Under the pieces are notes generated by a model. It saw only the letters and a program-made list of their open reading frames with translations. It did no database searches and was not told where the DNA came from. 64,000 nt of DNA from Algoriphagus taiwanensis. Its GTDB lineage: Bacteria > Bacteroidota > Bacteroidia > Cytophagales > Cyclobacteriaceae. The stretch lies in assembly GCF_036245645.1 (NCBI RefSeq), contig NZ_BTPE01000012.1, forward strand, positions 62,001-126,000, written 5' to 3'. The position numbers and the translations under genes were made by a program. Of this stretch, positions 29,564-38,720 are shown piece by piece (position 1 is the stretch's first letter; each line of letters begins with the position of its first letter).

Positions 29564-30496
29564 TTATCTGAGGTTAGGCCAAGGCTTGCCAGCATTAGAC
29601 TTCACTGCCACTGTACCAAACTCGCCGAATGTATTCACCCACTCAAAGGTCAATACTTCAGGAGTAGAACTAATTACAGTCATAGAGTAGCTATCACCAT
29701 ACTTATCGGTACCAGTCATTGTCAAACGGTTACAAGCATCGTTGATTCTAACATTTCCGCTTCCCCAAGTATCAGGGTAGCAAGATTGCCAAGCGCCGAA
29801 TGTACCATCAGATACAGTATAAGCACCTGGAGTTGAAGCAACGGCCGTCCAAGTTGTAGAACCAGAGAAGGTATCACCGCAGAAAGTCTCCAAATGATCA
29901 AACTGATAAGTACCAGCCAAATCTGAAGGACAGATTACAGAGACAGGATACTGGAATGGAGATGCATAGAATGGAGCACCAGCCACGTTAGTAGTCACAT
30001 TGTCAGAGCTGAATCTTCTTCCAAATTTGTCATTCAACACCAAACGGAATTCAAATACGTCCCCACCTTCAATATCTGCAGGTGTCAAACCTACTGCAGA
30101 AATTGCTGCAGTTGCAGAAACTTCAAAGGTGGTTCTCAAGAATCTTGAATCAGGATTTGGTTGAAAATCTGCAGCCTGCAAAGTAGACACCAAGACATCA
30201 TTTGCAGGAGTAAATTCCAAACCTACTCCAGGAATCAATCTTCTATGTCTTACTCGGATTTCTACAGTTTCTACTGTAGCACCGTCTTCATTGTCTACTG
30301 CTTCTAGAGTCAAGGCAAATTTGGAATTGGCCAAGTCGAAGAAGTTAAACGTCGTGCTTGTACGCGCGATTGTTCTCAAATAAGCACCGTTATCGAAATC
30401 AGTGTAAGGCACATTTGGCGTTACCGTATCTCTACAGGAGCTTAGAAAGACAAGGGCCATTGCGAGCAAGCCGAAACTATATTTTAGCATTTTCAT
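29564..30496 (-). CDS. Surface lipoprotein of the SusC/D operon, function unknown
   Basis: A 310-residue lipoprotein (MKMLKYSFGLLAMALVFLSSCRD, Cys21). The start may be two residues later at a second Met. The mature region reads as two or three Ig- or strand-rich domains (FALTLEAVDNEDG, VFEFRLVLNDKFGR, YSMTVISSTPEVLTFEWVN). Four Cys in the C-terminal half (VICPS, TFCGD, QSCYP, NDACNR) may form disulphides. It is the third gene after SusC and SusD, the place of SusE/F-like surface proteins that bind the imported substrate. The family is not recognised beyond that. Confidence 0.75.
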   Translation of the reverse strand: MKMLKYSFGLLAMALVFLSSCRDTVTPNVPYTDFDNGAYLRTIARTSTTFNFFDLANSKFALTLEAVDNEDGATVETVEIRVRHRRLIPGVGLEFTPANDVLVSTLQAADFQPNPDSRFLRTTFEVSATAAISAVGLTPADIEGGDVFEFRLVLNDKFGRRFSSDNVTTNVAGAPFYASPFQYPVSVICPSDLAGTYQFDHLETFCGDTFSGSTTWTAVASTPGAYTVSDGTFGAWQSCYPDTWGSGNVRINDACNRLTMTGTDKYGDSYSMTVISSTPEVLTFEWVNTFGEFGTVAVKSNAGKPWPNLR

Positions 30497-30514
30497 GTTT
30501 TTCTAATTTTTTGG

Positions 30515-32164
30515 TTAATAAATCCAAGGTGAAGGAGGATTATTATCCCAGAACACCTGCTGAGCTAGATTATCCTTTTGCTTAGCATTAGTGTTGGTTA
30601 CAACATAGTTGTTAGGATAGAAGAAAGAACGGATAAATGGACCCGGAATTTCTTCCAACGCAGGCTGCATGTTCAAAGGCATACCAGTTCTTCTATACAG
30701 ATTGTAAGACTCAACACCATTACCATATAGAGACAACCAATATTCAGTAGCAACGAGATTCATTCTTTCAGTATTGTTGGCAGCTTCATCATATCGAGCA
30801 CCTACAAACGCCAAGTAATTGTCTTTGGATCTTGTATACTGATCATCAGGTTCAAATGTACGAATTGCAGCACCTTGAGCACTTGCCAAAGCAAAAGCTC
30901 TAACGAAATTCATTTGCTTAGTAATTCCAGAAAGCATTAAGGCCTTAGCATCGCCAGTTGTACCTAAGGTAATCGCTGCCTCTGCCAACATGAAGTCTAC
31001 ATAAGCGGCCAACATAATCGGATGAATTCCGGCACCTGCAGCTCCTAAGGAAGGGTTGTTTACAGGAGCAGCAGAATTGTCATCAAATCGGCCACCCGCA
31101 GGGTACGTACCATAGGCAGTTCTTCTCAAACCATCTGGTGGAATACCGTCTGGGTCCAAATGATCTCTACCCCAATAACCTCTAGTTCCTGGATTACAGT
31201 ATATATAACCACCCACCAAATACTGTGGAGGAGGTAGTTGTGTAATACACTCTTGTTCATCAGGGTTAGTGGTATTGGTCAAAGACTGACGATACATGTA
31301 ATATCTCACTCGAGGGTCATCAAAACCTTTTTCTTCAGTCAAATGCCACATGTAATAGGTAGACTGATAGTCACCACCACCAGAAGTATACTGACCAGCA
31401 AACTTAGGATGTCTAGAATCTGGGTCAGCCTGAGAAGTACCAAACCGGAAGACGAAGTCATCACCTGTACCCAACATGTTGTTCTCAGCGATCAGCGCAT
31501 TGATACCTGCAGTAGAACCAGAAGGATCAACCAGTCTTTTCGTAATGAAATATCTCAGTTTCAAGGTATTTACCAACTTTATCCAACGAGTATAATTTCT
31601 GTTGTAGAAATAGTCATTTGGATTACCTGCTGATTGGGCAGTAAAGTGAGCAGCAGCTTCGTTAAGCAGACCAAAAGCAGCTTCGTATACCGCAGCTCCA
31701 GAATCTACATTTGGATTGAAGTTAGCCGCATCCAAAGCTTCAGAGAAAGGAACATCTCCGAAGGTATCTACCAAATCAAACAACACCATCGCCTTGATGG
31801 TCTTGGCAATACCCATGTGTCTTTGGAAGTTGGAAGCCTCTGCCAAAGGAAGCAAGAAGTCAACATCCGCCAAAATTCCGGCATACGCTGTAGACCAAGT
31901 ACCATTCTTTGAAGGTGGCGTATAAGCCAATTCATACAGAGCGGAACCTTGGTTGATCATACGAGTCAGTCTTTCCCCGTCATCAGACAGACCAAACCAA
32001 AGACCTGTATAACCTAATTGTATACTGTTCAAAAGAAAATCCGGAGAAGCCGTTTGTGCGTTTACCGCATTTGGGTTTTCCAAAAGTTCATCTAGTTTTT
32101 CTTCACATGACGTGGCAAAAAGCACGCTAGCTGCCAAGGTCATGCTATATAGAATTCTTTTCAT
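30515..32164 (-). CDS. SusD/RagB family nutrient-binding outer-membrane lipoprotein
   Basis: A 549-residue lipoprotein with lipobox ATSC (Cys20). TPR-like helical repeats are seen around GIAKTIKAMVLFDLVDTFGDVPFSEA, the SusD hallmark region, and a C-terminal segment FWDNNPPSPWIY. The pattern fits the SusD-like 2 branch. It would sit as a lid on the SusC barrel at the cell surface and capture substrate. The gene lies 18 bp after SusC and 18 bp before the third lipoprotein gene. No glycoside hydrolase or peptidase is adjacent, so the substrate is open. Confidence 0.93.
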   Translation of the reverse strand: MKRILYSMTLAASVLFATSCEEKLDELLENPNAVNAQTASPDFLLNSIQLGYTGLWFGLSDDGERLTRMINQGSALYELAYTPPSKNGTWSTAYAGILADVDFLLPLAEASNFQRHMGIAKTIKAMVLFDLVDTFGDVPFSEALDAANFNPNVDSGAAVYEAAFGLLNEAAAHFTAQSAGNPNDYFYNRNYTRWIKLVNTLKLRYFITKRLVDPSGSTAGINALIAENNMLGTGDDFVFRFGTSQADPDSRHPKFAGQYTSGGGDYQSTYYMWHLTEEKGFDDPRVRYYMYRQSLTNTTNPDEQECITQLPPPQYLVGGYIYCNPGTRGYWGRDHLDPDGIPPDGLRRTAYGTYPAGGRFDDNSAAPVNNPSLGAAGAGIHPIMLAAYVDFMLAEAAITLGTTGDAKALMLSGITKQMNFVRAFALASAQGAAIRTFEPDDQYTRSKDNYLAFVGARYDEAANNTERMNLVATEYWLSLYGNGVESYNLYRRTGMPLNMQPALEEIPGPFIRSFFYPNNYVVTNTNAKQKDNLAQQVFWDNNPPSPWIY

Positions 32165-32182
32165 ATTAGTGTCTGTTTAGGG

Positions 32183-35100
32183 TTAGAATGTAAGGGTTAA
32201 CGTTCCACCCAATCTTCTTGAGCTAGGTCCAGTCACGAAATCAAATCCAAGTCCGTTACCAACACCCGTTCCCAACACGTCCACATCAAAGTTCATGTTA
32301 GGTGGGAAGTTAGCAGCCAAGAACCAAAGATTGGTTCCGCTTACTGCGATTGAAGCTCTCTTGAAAGGAGTCTTAGACATCAGGTTATTTGGAAGCTGAT
32401 AAGCCAAAGACACTTCACGAAGTCTCCACATACTTCCATCGAATACGTTTGGCTCATCAGTAGCTCCTTGGTATCCTGAGAAGAAGTAGTCAGAAGCAGT
32501 GATTTGGTAATCGTTAGGAATATAGTTTGGAGATCCATCAGCTTTTACTCCATCTTGTCTTACACCTGGCATGATGAAGGTCATTTCACGATCTGCTACT
32601 GGATCTTTGGTTACACCTCGAGCCAATGTTGCAGTTACAGTATTGGAGAATACAGCACCTTTGTGACGGTATTCCAACATGAAGTTGAACGTGAATCCTT
32701 TGTAAGTAAAGTTGTTGATCCAAGAACCAGTCCACTGAGGGTTAGGATCTCCCAATTCTACCAAGTCAACAGCGGCTTTGTGCACCCCATTGGAAAGAAT
32801 GATTGGTTGTCCGGCAAATTCTTGGCCTTCAGGCACTCGGTCAAAACCAACACCTTTGATGATGTTGAATGGTCTTCCTGGGATAGCGAAGTTACCTAGG
32901 GTTGTAAAACCGGCAACTACAATTTCTTCCAATCCACCACCCAACTCAAGCACTTCACTTCGGTATTTTGACCAGTTCAAAGTGGAATTCCACTCAAATC
33001 CTGAAGCTGTAGATACCGGAGTTACTGTGGCCTGAAGTTCAGCACCACGAGTTCTGATTTTACCGATGTTGGTAAACGTGCTGGTAAATCCAGTAGAAGG
33101 GTCAATTGGTGCAGAGGTGATCAAGTCAGAAGTATTTTTCTCATACAAAGAGAGATCGAATCTCAATTTATTGTTGAACATCACTGCTTCAACACCAAAT
33201 TCCAATTCACCGATCAATTCAGGTCTCAAATTAGGGTTACCCAACTGATTGGCTACTGCGTGAGTAGAAGTTACTCCATTTCTATCAAATGCACGTGCAG
33301 ATTGATTCAGGATATTTCTGGTTCTGTATGGTGAAGGATAACCAGCAGAAGTACCATAACCCAATCTCAACTTTAGATCATTGACAGTAGAAGAATTCCA
33401 ATCAAAGGCGGTAGTTGGGATAAAGGAAATGGAAGCACCTGGATAAATAATGCTTCTGTTTTCAGGCTCCAAAGTAGAAGTCCAGTCATTTCTAGCTGAC
33501 AAGTTCAAGAACAAGTAGTCAGAATAATCGAAAGTCAAGTTGGTGTAAACACCAAATCTTCTTTCCTGAACGATGAAGTTCATGTTACCGCCAGAATAGG
33601 CATCATTACTAGAAGAGTTGGTGAAGTTGGAGTGACGGAACAAACCGAAAGCCAACTGACCCTGAGAAGCAACACCTACTTGCTCATAGTCATCAAATCG
33701 AGAGTTACCACCGATCAAAGCACTCATTCCGAATTTCTCAGAGAAGTCCTTCTTCCAGTTGATGATCAAATCTTGGTTCCAAATGGTATTGGTGATATTG
33801 ATCGTTCTGTAATAACCTGAAGTGGTTGCCAAAGAAGAAGAAGGTCCACCTCTGTTGTATCTCAATTCCTGTACTTCAGAGTAGGTATCCAATCCCAATC
33901 GGTAAGTGATGGAGAAGTTGTCATTGATATCATAGTTCACTGAAGTAGAATTGAAGAAACGGCTTACATCAGAAGAGTTAACATAGTTTCTTACCAACCA
34001 GTTAGGGTTTACGATATCGTTACCGCCTCTATAGTAAACGGAGCTTCTATCCACTGGATTCTCGAAAGGCAAACCTGCCAAATCAACAGATCTTGGAGTA
34101 TAAAGCACGTGTGCGAATACAGAAGGAATACCACCTGATGGACCAGAACCGAATGCTGCGTTAACTGGAGGAGTCAACAAATTGGTGATCGCATAGGTAA
34201 ATGAAGAATTCACAGAAAGTTTGTCGGTAATCGCTGAGTTGATACCCAAACCGAAGTTGAATTTCTCCAACTCGTTACCCGGAAGATATCCTTCCTCATC
34301 TGTATATCCAAAGCTGGCATTGAAGCCGGTACGATCAGAACCACCTGCAATCTGAACAGAAGTATTGGATACCAAACCTGTTCTGAAGAAGATTTCTGAA
34401 GGATCAGCATACGCCTTGTACTCATACTGAACTGGAGTACCACCTACGACACCATCTACCCAAAACTCAGGGAAAGCATTTCGGACGGCAGCTACAGAAG
34501 ATGTAGCATAAGGGTGGTTAACTGTACGTCCTTCATCCATTCTAGGTCCAAAGTTGGAGAAAAAGAATCCAGGAGCTTGCTGGAAACCATTTCCATATAC
34601 TTGGCCATAGGTTGGCAAAGAAGCTGCCTCGTTTGCAAAGAAGGACTGGTTGACAGTTACCTCAGCAGCTTTTCTTTTAGATGCACCAGACTTGGTAGTA
34701 ATCAAGATTACCCCGTTTCGACCTTGGTCACCGTAAAGAACTGTTGCAGAAAGACCTTTCAATACAGACATGCTCTCGATGTTGTTTGGATCGATATCCA
34801 AGAATCGGGAAGAAGTCGCAGCACCACCGGTAGTAAATCCGTTAGCATTGTTGGTGCTGGTGTTGAAAGGAACACCGTCTACTACGAATAGAGGCTGGTT
34901 AGAACCAGTTGCAGAAGAGTAACCACGGATTACCATGTTGGTACCCGAACCGGACATACCATTGGTAGAGGTGATGTTTACCCCTGGTACTTTTCCTTGC
35001 AATACACGGGCAACGTCAGCTTCAGGGCGATTTTCCAGCTGCTCATTGCCTACTGAAGTTACAGCGTAACCCAGCGCTTTCTTTTCTCTTTCGATACCGA

Positions 35101-35434
35101 TCGCCGTTACTACCACTTCGGATAGTTGGGACGCGTCGGTCGTCAGAGTGACATTCACTACGGAACGATTGCCAATTGCTTCTTCAACGGACTTGAGTCC
35201 GACAAAAGAGAAAATCAGAACATCTGAACCCGCAGGTACATTAATGGAATAATTACCATCCAAATCGGTGGTAGTACCCACTGTCGTACCCTTGACGAGA
35301 ACAGTTGCTCCTGGCAACCCTAATCCGTCTTCCTCGGAAATTACCTGTCCGGTAATTACCCGTTGTTGCGCCGACACCTCATAACTGAGGGCCATGGTGA
35401 AAAGCGCAACAACAAAGAGTAAAGCTTTTCTCAT
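32183..35434 (-). CDS. SusC/RagA family TonB-linked outer-membrane protein
   Basis: A 1083-residue importer. Order: signal peptide ending VSAQ (residue 22), carboxypeptidase-regulatory-like domain (GQVISEEDGLGLPGATVLVKGT), TonB-box region (ASQLSEVVVTAIGIEREKKALGYAV), plug with MVIRGYSS and PLFVVDGVPFN, then a 22-strand barrel ending RLGGTLTLTF. It imports large nutrients with its SusD partner and TonB energy. The AT-rich 445-bp upstream region should carry the promoter; I see no adjacent anti-sigma or hybrid two-component regulator. Confidence 0.95.
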   Translation of the reverse strand: MRKALLFVVALFTMALSYEVSAQQRVITGQVISEEDGLGLPGATVLVKGTTVGTTTDLDGNYSINVPAGSDVLIFSFVGLKSVEEAIGNRSVVNVTLTTDASQLSEVVVTAIGIEREKKALGYAVTSVGNEQLENRPEADVARVLQGKVPGVNITSTNGMSGSGTNMVIRGYSSATGSNQPLFVVDGVPFNTSTNNANGFTTGGAATSSRFLDIDPNNIESMSVLKGLSATVLYGDQGRNGVILITTKSGASKRKAAEVTVNQSFFANEAASLPTYGQVYGNGFQQAPGFFFSNFGPRMDEGRTVNHPYATSSVAAVRNAFPEFWVDGVVGGTPVQYEYKAYADPSEIFFRTGLVSNTSVQIAGGSDRTGFNASFGYTDEEGYLPGNELEKFNFGLGINSAITDKLSVNSSFTYAITNLLTPPVNAAFGSGPSGGIPSVFAHVLYTPRSVDLAGLPFENPVDRSSVYYRGGNDIVNPNWLVRNYVNSSDVSRFFNSTSVNYDINDNFSITYRLGLDTYSEVQELRYNRGGPSSSLATTSGYYRTINITNTIWNQDLIINWKKDFSEKFGMSALIGGNSRFDDYEQVGVASQGQLAFGLFRHSNFTNSSSNDAYSGGNMNFIVQERRFGVYTNLTFDYSDYLFLNLSARNDWTSTLEPENRSIIYPGASISFIPTTAFDWNSSTVNDLKLRLGYGTSAGYPSPYRTRNILNQSARAFDRNGVTSTHAVANQLGNPNLRPELIGELEFGVEAVMFNNKLRFDLSLYEKNTSDLITSAPIDPSTGFTSTFTNIGKIRTRGAELQATVTPVSTASGFEWNSTLNWSKYRSEVLELGGGLEEIVVAGFTTLGNFAIPGRPFNIIKGVGFDRVPEGQEFAGQPIILSNGVHKAAVDLVELGDPNPQWTGSWINNFTYKGFTFNFMLEYRHKGAVFSNTVTATLARGVTKDPVADREMTFIMPGVRQDGVKADGSPNYIPNDYQITASDYFFSGYQGATDEPNVFDGSMWRLREVSLAYQLPNNLMSKTPFKRASIAVSGTNLWFLAANFPPNMNFDVDVLGTGVGNGLGFDFVTGPSSRRLGGTLTLTF

Positions 35435-35845
35435 AAGGTATTTAGTTTAGTTGATCCGTAAAGAAAATTTATTCTTTTTTAATTTCAAAAGCGGTAAAAA
35501 TTTCGTCTAAGCGGAAGAAAAAGCTAATTATTTGGCGTACCACCCTATTATTAACAATATTTAACTGCCAAGGACAGATTTTTTAACATTGGCAAAACAA
35601 TATTTCGAGAAATGGCAAAAAAGTAAAAAATCAAAAAAAGATTGAAATTGAAAAAAAACTCAAAATGACGCTCATTTATTGAATTTTCTGCTGTTTTAGA
35701 TGAAAAAATGCACTCAAATTCGCTTTTTCAATATAAAATTCTGATTTATACTATTTTTAAAAAATCTGATCCATTCTTTTTTGTTTAAACAAAATATTCG
35801 ATTCCTTATTGATCAATAATTTTCGATTTTTTTGCAAAAAATGAA
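35435..35845. other. AT-rich upstream region of the SusC/D operon
   Basis: The region holds no plausible gene on either strand. It has many A/T runs and a weak GCCAA ... TTGGC dyad (35567-35571 and 35589-35593) between two AACAATATTT copies near 35553 and 35597. It must contain the SusC promoter on the minus strand, but I cannot place a -33/-7 pair with confidence. The last 30 bases before the small barrel gene form its terminator. Confidence 0.55.
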
Positions 35846-35873
35846 AAAACCGGTTCATTTTTTAACCGGTTTT
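35840..35873 (-). terminator. Rho-independent terminator after the small barrel gene
   Basis: AAAACCGGTT (35846-35855) and AACCGGTTTT (35864-35873) form a perfect 10-bp stem around an 8-nt loop; on the minus strand the stem continues into a T-rich tail. It ends the bshC-cyclo-ligase-barrel unit, 6 bp after the stop. Confidence 0.93.
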
Positions 35874-35879
35874 CCAATT

Positions 35880-36386
35880 TTAGAACGAATATCTTAACGT
35901 GAAGGCTGCTTCATCCCACCACAGGTCCGTAAAGTCAACAAAATTATATGCAGGCTTCCAATCTAAGCTTAAATAGAAGTTTGTATTATAAAAATTATAC
36001 TCCAGTCCAACTATAGCGTCTACTCCAAAAGCCCTGTAATCCTCTGTCCCTTTATATACCCACGGGGGTTCGGCTTTAGGTTCTTTCCAAATGCCATAAT
36101 GAACACCTCCGCCTATGTACCACTCCATCCCCCGAAACTCCCGGATGTCCATATGGTATTCGTAAAGCAAACTGGCATTCCACCCTTTCCATCTATTAAA
36201 CACCATCAACTCCAAAGCAGACTGATCCGTGACAAAATGCTTGACAGACCCTCCCAAAGAGGTTCCACCACGGACTCCTACCATCACATTGTAATCTCTA
36301 AAACTGTATTGTGCATGGGTAGAGAGAAACGTAGTGCCATATAGTAAGGCAAAAATCAAAAAACGGATAATCGGGAATTTTCTCAA
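35880..36386 (-). CDS. Small outer-membrane beta-barrel protein
   Basis: A 168-residue protein with a signal peptide (MRKFPIIRFLIFALLYGTTFLSTHAQ) and about eight amphipathic strands (YNVMVGVRGGTS, WNASLLYEYHM, EWYIGGGVHYG, VDAIVGLEYNF, NFYLSLDWKPAY, AAFTLRYSF), ending in the C-terminal Phe needed by the BAM complex. It fits an OmpA/OmpX-like eight-stranded barrel; no domain outside the barrel is visible. It begins 11 bp after the cyclo-ligase gene, an odd partner, so the link may be only transcriptional. Confidence 0.82.
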   Translation of the reverse strand: MRKFPIIRFLIFALLYGTTFLSTHAQYSFRDYNVMVGVRGGTSLGGSVKHFVTDQSALELMVFNRWKGWNASLLYEYHMDIREFRGMEWYIGGGVHYGIWKEPKAEPPWVYKGTEDYRAFGVDAIVGLEYNFYNTNFYLSLDWKPAYNFVDFTDLWWDEAAFTLRYSF

Positions 36387-36397
36387 AGGGCGCTGAT

Positions 36398-36979
36398 TTA
36401 GGCTGAAAAAGTAAAGACATTTTCAGGAGTAATGCAATAATCCAGAGAAACATCATGGGGTTCGGCTTCTATTTGATCTTCTGGAGAAAAAAAGCTCAAA
36501 CCCATTTTTACCACCGGTTGATTCATACTTCCCAAAAACGAGTCATAATATCCTTTCCCAAAACCCACCCGATTTCCTTTTTTGTCATAGGCCAATAGAG
36601 GCACAAATACCAATTGGATTTTGGAAGAAGACACCTGAATGGATTCCTGAGGAACCGGTATACCCCACTCGTCTTCGAAAAACTCCGCTTCTCTTGGAAG
36701 TTTTAAGGTTTCAAGTTCGGTGGCGCTTCGATTTACCCGGGAAGTGTAAAGCGTCTTCCCTATCTTTTCCAATTCCTCTCTCAATAAGAAAGTATTGATC
36801 TCATTGAACTTGATAATTGGAAAAAACAGGTGAATATGCTCGATTTCAGGGTGAGCTTGTAACCAAGCCAATACCCGGTCCGCAATAGCTCTGGATCTTT
36901 TTTCTACTTCCTCAGGATAAAACTCCATCCGCTTGGCCCGGTAGAAGGACCTCAATTGTTCTTTGGTGCTGGTGATCAT
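36398..36979 (-). CDS. 5-formyltetrahydrofolate cyclo-ligase
   Basis: A 193-residue enzyme that uses ATP to close 5-formyl-THF to 5,10-methenyl-THF. Family marks are the N-terminal KEQLRSFYRAKR helix, LFFPIIKFNEINT, the VPLLAYDKKGNRVGFGKGYYDSFL block (about 126-149, with the ATP/substrate loop GKGYYD) and the C-terminal LDYCITPE. The ATG overlaps the bshC stop by 4 bp (36976-36979), so the two are coupled. Length is normal. Confidence 0.93.
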   Translation of the reverse strand: MITSTKEQLRSFYRAKRMEFYPEEVEKRSRAIADRVLAWLQAHPEIEHIHLFFPIIKFNEINTFLLREELEKIGKTLYTSRVNRSATELETLKLPREAEFFEDEWGIPVPQESIQVSSSKIQLVFVPLLAYDKKGNRVGFGKGYYDSFLGSMNQPVVKMGLSFFSPEDQIEAEPHDVSLDYCITPENVFTFSA

Positions 36980-38538
36980 TCGTATTGTAAAACAAATAGC
37001 TTAAACTCCAATGGGTCAAAATTCTCCATCAATTCAGATATCAACTTTGGATTTTCAAGGTAAAACTGCATGAAATTGACCGTCCGCTCCTGAGGCACAC
37101 CTCCAGAAGCTGCAAAGTCCAATACTGCTTTGGCCCGAGCAAGAACCACCTCCTGCCTTCGTTCTTCGGCTTTCCTTAGCTTTCCCCCCAAATGGTCTAG
37201 AATTTTCAGACTCCGAACCTGCGCCGCATCGAATGCCGATTTCAGACTCTTCTCCAAACCTTCTGCCTCGTTTCCTTTTTTCTGAAAAAGCTCAATTACT
37301 TGTCTTTTTTGCTCATCCATATTGAAATCCACAGAAGCATGGGCCTCTACGTAGCTCTTTTTCCAGGAAGAAAAATCACTGAACAAATCCTCCACACTCC
37401 AACCCAGCTGATTCATTTTCCTTGAAGCAACTGAATCCAAAATCAACCCGAAATTTCTTGGCAATAAGACCGGAAAAGGGATTTGAAAATGGTCAAAGAC
37501 TCCCTTCAGCTGCAACCAATAAACCACCTCTGCCGGACCGCCCAAATAAGCCAGATTGGGGAGAATTATTTCCTGATAAAGGGGGCGAAGGACCACATTC
37601 GGGCTAAACCGCTCCGGATGGGCCTGAATCAGGTCTTTCATTTCCTTTGGAGAAAAAGAAATTTCTGTATTCAAGACTCGATACTCCTCGCCTACTAGCT
37701 CAATGCGCTCTCTGATTCCCTTTTCCAGGTAAAAAAAGTTGATCTCTCGGGGATATATCTGACTTTTATAACCCAAGTCTTCCAGTCTTTGGGTGTAATC
37801 AGATGCTTGCTGGAAGGCGGAATGATAGAAAAGATCGTCTTCGATCACTGAAGCAAACTCCCACTTGAGACCCGAATGATTGCCATCCACTACAACCAAG
37901 CCCTCATCACCAAAAAGCCCATCTACATATTTTCTTACTGCTTCAGCGAGAGTTTTACTTTTTAAATATGCTTCTTTAAACACCTCCGGGGCAAAATGAA
38001 TCTCTTTCATCCAGTCCCGAAAGCTCTGATCCAGCTCAAAATCCCCTACTGCTCCGGTCTGATTACTGTTCCATTGATACTTTTTGCCATCGAGTTTGAA
38101 ATAATTGATTTCATCAAAATCGTGATCCTCTGCCGCCATCCAATAGACCGGCACAAAGTGATAATCGGGAAATTCATCCTTCAGCTTTCTGGCCAGATTG
38201 ATGGTGGACACAATCTTATAGATGAAGTAGAGGGGACCGGTAAAGAGGTTCAATTGATGCCCTGTAGTCACGGTGAAGGTCTTCCCATCCAGTAAAGCAT
38301 CCAGATTGGACTGTACCTCATCCTTGATCGTAAGGGATTGATACTGCTCCAAAAGCGCATTATGGAGAGTTTTTCGACTCGACTCCGGGAAAGCTTTTGC
38401 TTTAATTGCATCCTCAAAACTTTCCAAACGTGGAAGGTGAGTATAAAAAGGACGGAGACTTTCTTTTCCCTTAATGTAATCCAAAAAAAATGATGAAAAC
38501 TGGCCGGTTTTTTCAAGATCAATACAGTACTTTTTCAT
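36976..38538 (-). CDS. bshC: Bacillithiol biosynthesis cysteine-adding enzyme BshC
   Basis: A 520-residue protein thought to join cysteine to glucosaminyl-malate, the last step of bacillithiol synthesis. Recognisable parts are the Rossmann-like core with VTTGHQLNLFTGPLYFIYKI, PVYWMAAEDHDFDEI and LGGPAEVVYWLQLKGVF, and a long coiled-coil arm in the C-terminal half (NEAEGLEKSLKSAFDAA onward). BshC marks an organism that uses bacillithiol as its low-molecular-weight thiol, as known in Bacillota and many Bacteroidota. bshA and bshB are not in the window. Confidence 0.95.
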   Translation of the reverse strand: MKKYCIDLEKTGQFSSFFLDYIKGKESLRPFYTHLPRLESFEDAIKAKAFPESSRKTLHNALLEQYQSLTIKDEVQSNLDALLDGKTFTVTTGHQLNLFTGPLYFIYKIVSTINLARKLKDEFPDYHFVPVYWMAAEDHDFDEINYFKLDGKKYQWNSNQTGAVGDFELDQSFRDWMKEIHFAPEVFKEAYLKSKTLAEAVRKYVDGLFGDEGLVVVDGNHSGLKWEFASVIEDDLFYHSAFQQASDYTQRLEDLGYKSQIYPREINFFYLEKGIRERIELVGEEYRVLNTEISFSPKEMKDLIQAHPERFSPNVVLRPLYQEIILPNLAYLGGPAEVVYWLQLKGVFDHFQIPFPVLLPRNFGLILDSVASRKMNQLGWSVEDLFSDFSSWKKSYVEAHASVDFNMDEQKRQVIELFQKKGNEAEGLEKSLKSAFDAAQVRSLKILDHLGGKLRKAEERRQEVVLARAKAVLDFAASGGVPQERTVNFMQFYLENPKLISELMENFDPLEFKLFVLQYE

Positions 38539-38720
38539 CTATGGGCGGAGTGATTTTGGGGAGAGTAACTGAGTCGTTTTGGTCAAAGTTCGTTTTTTTT
38601 TCCAAAAATCAGGACATCTTACATCAGTGGCAGTCAGAGAAGGCTAAATTGCTTTTTCTTTCTTAAAAAGAAACAAAATAACCCCTTGAACTTTTTATTT
38701 ACCCGAAACATTCCCAATTC

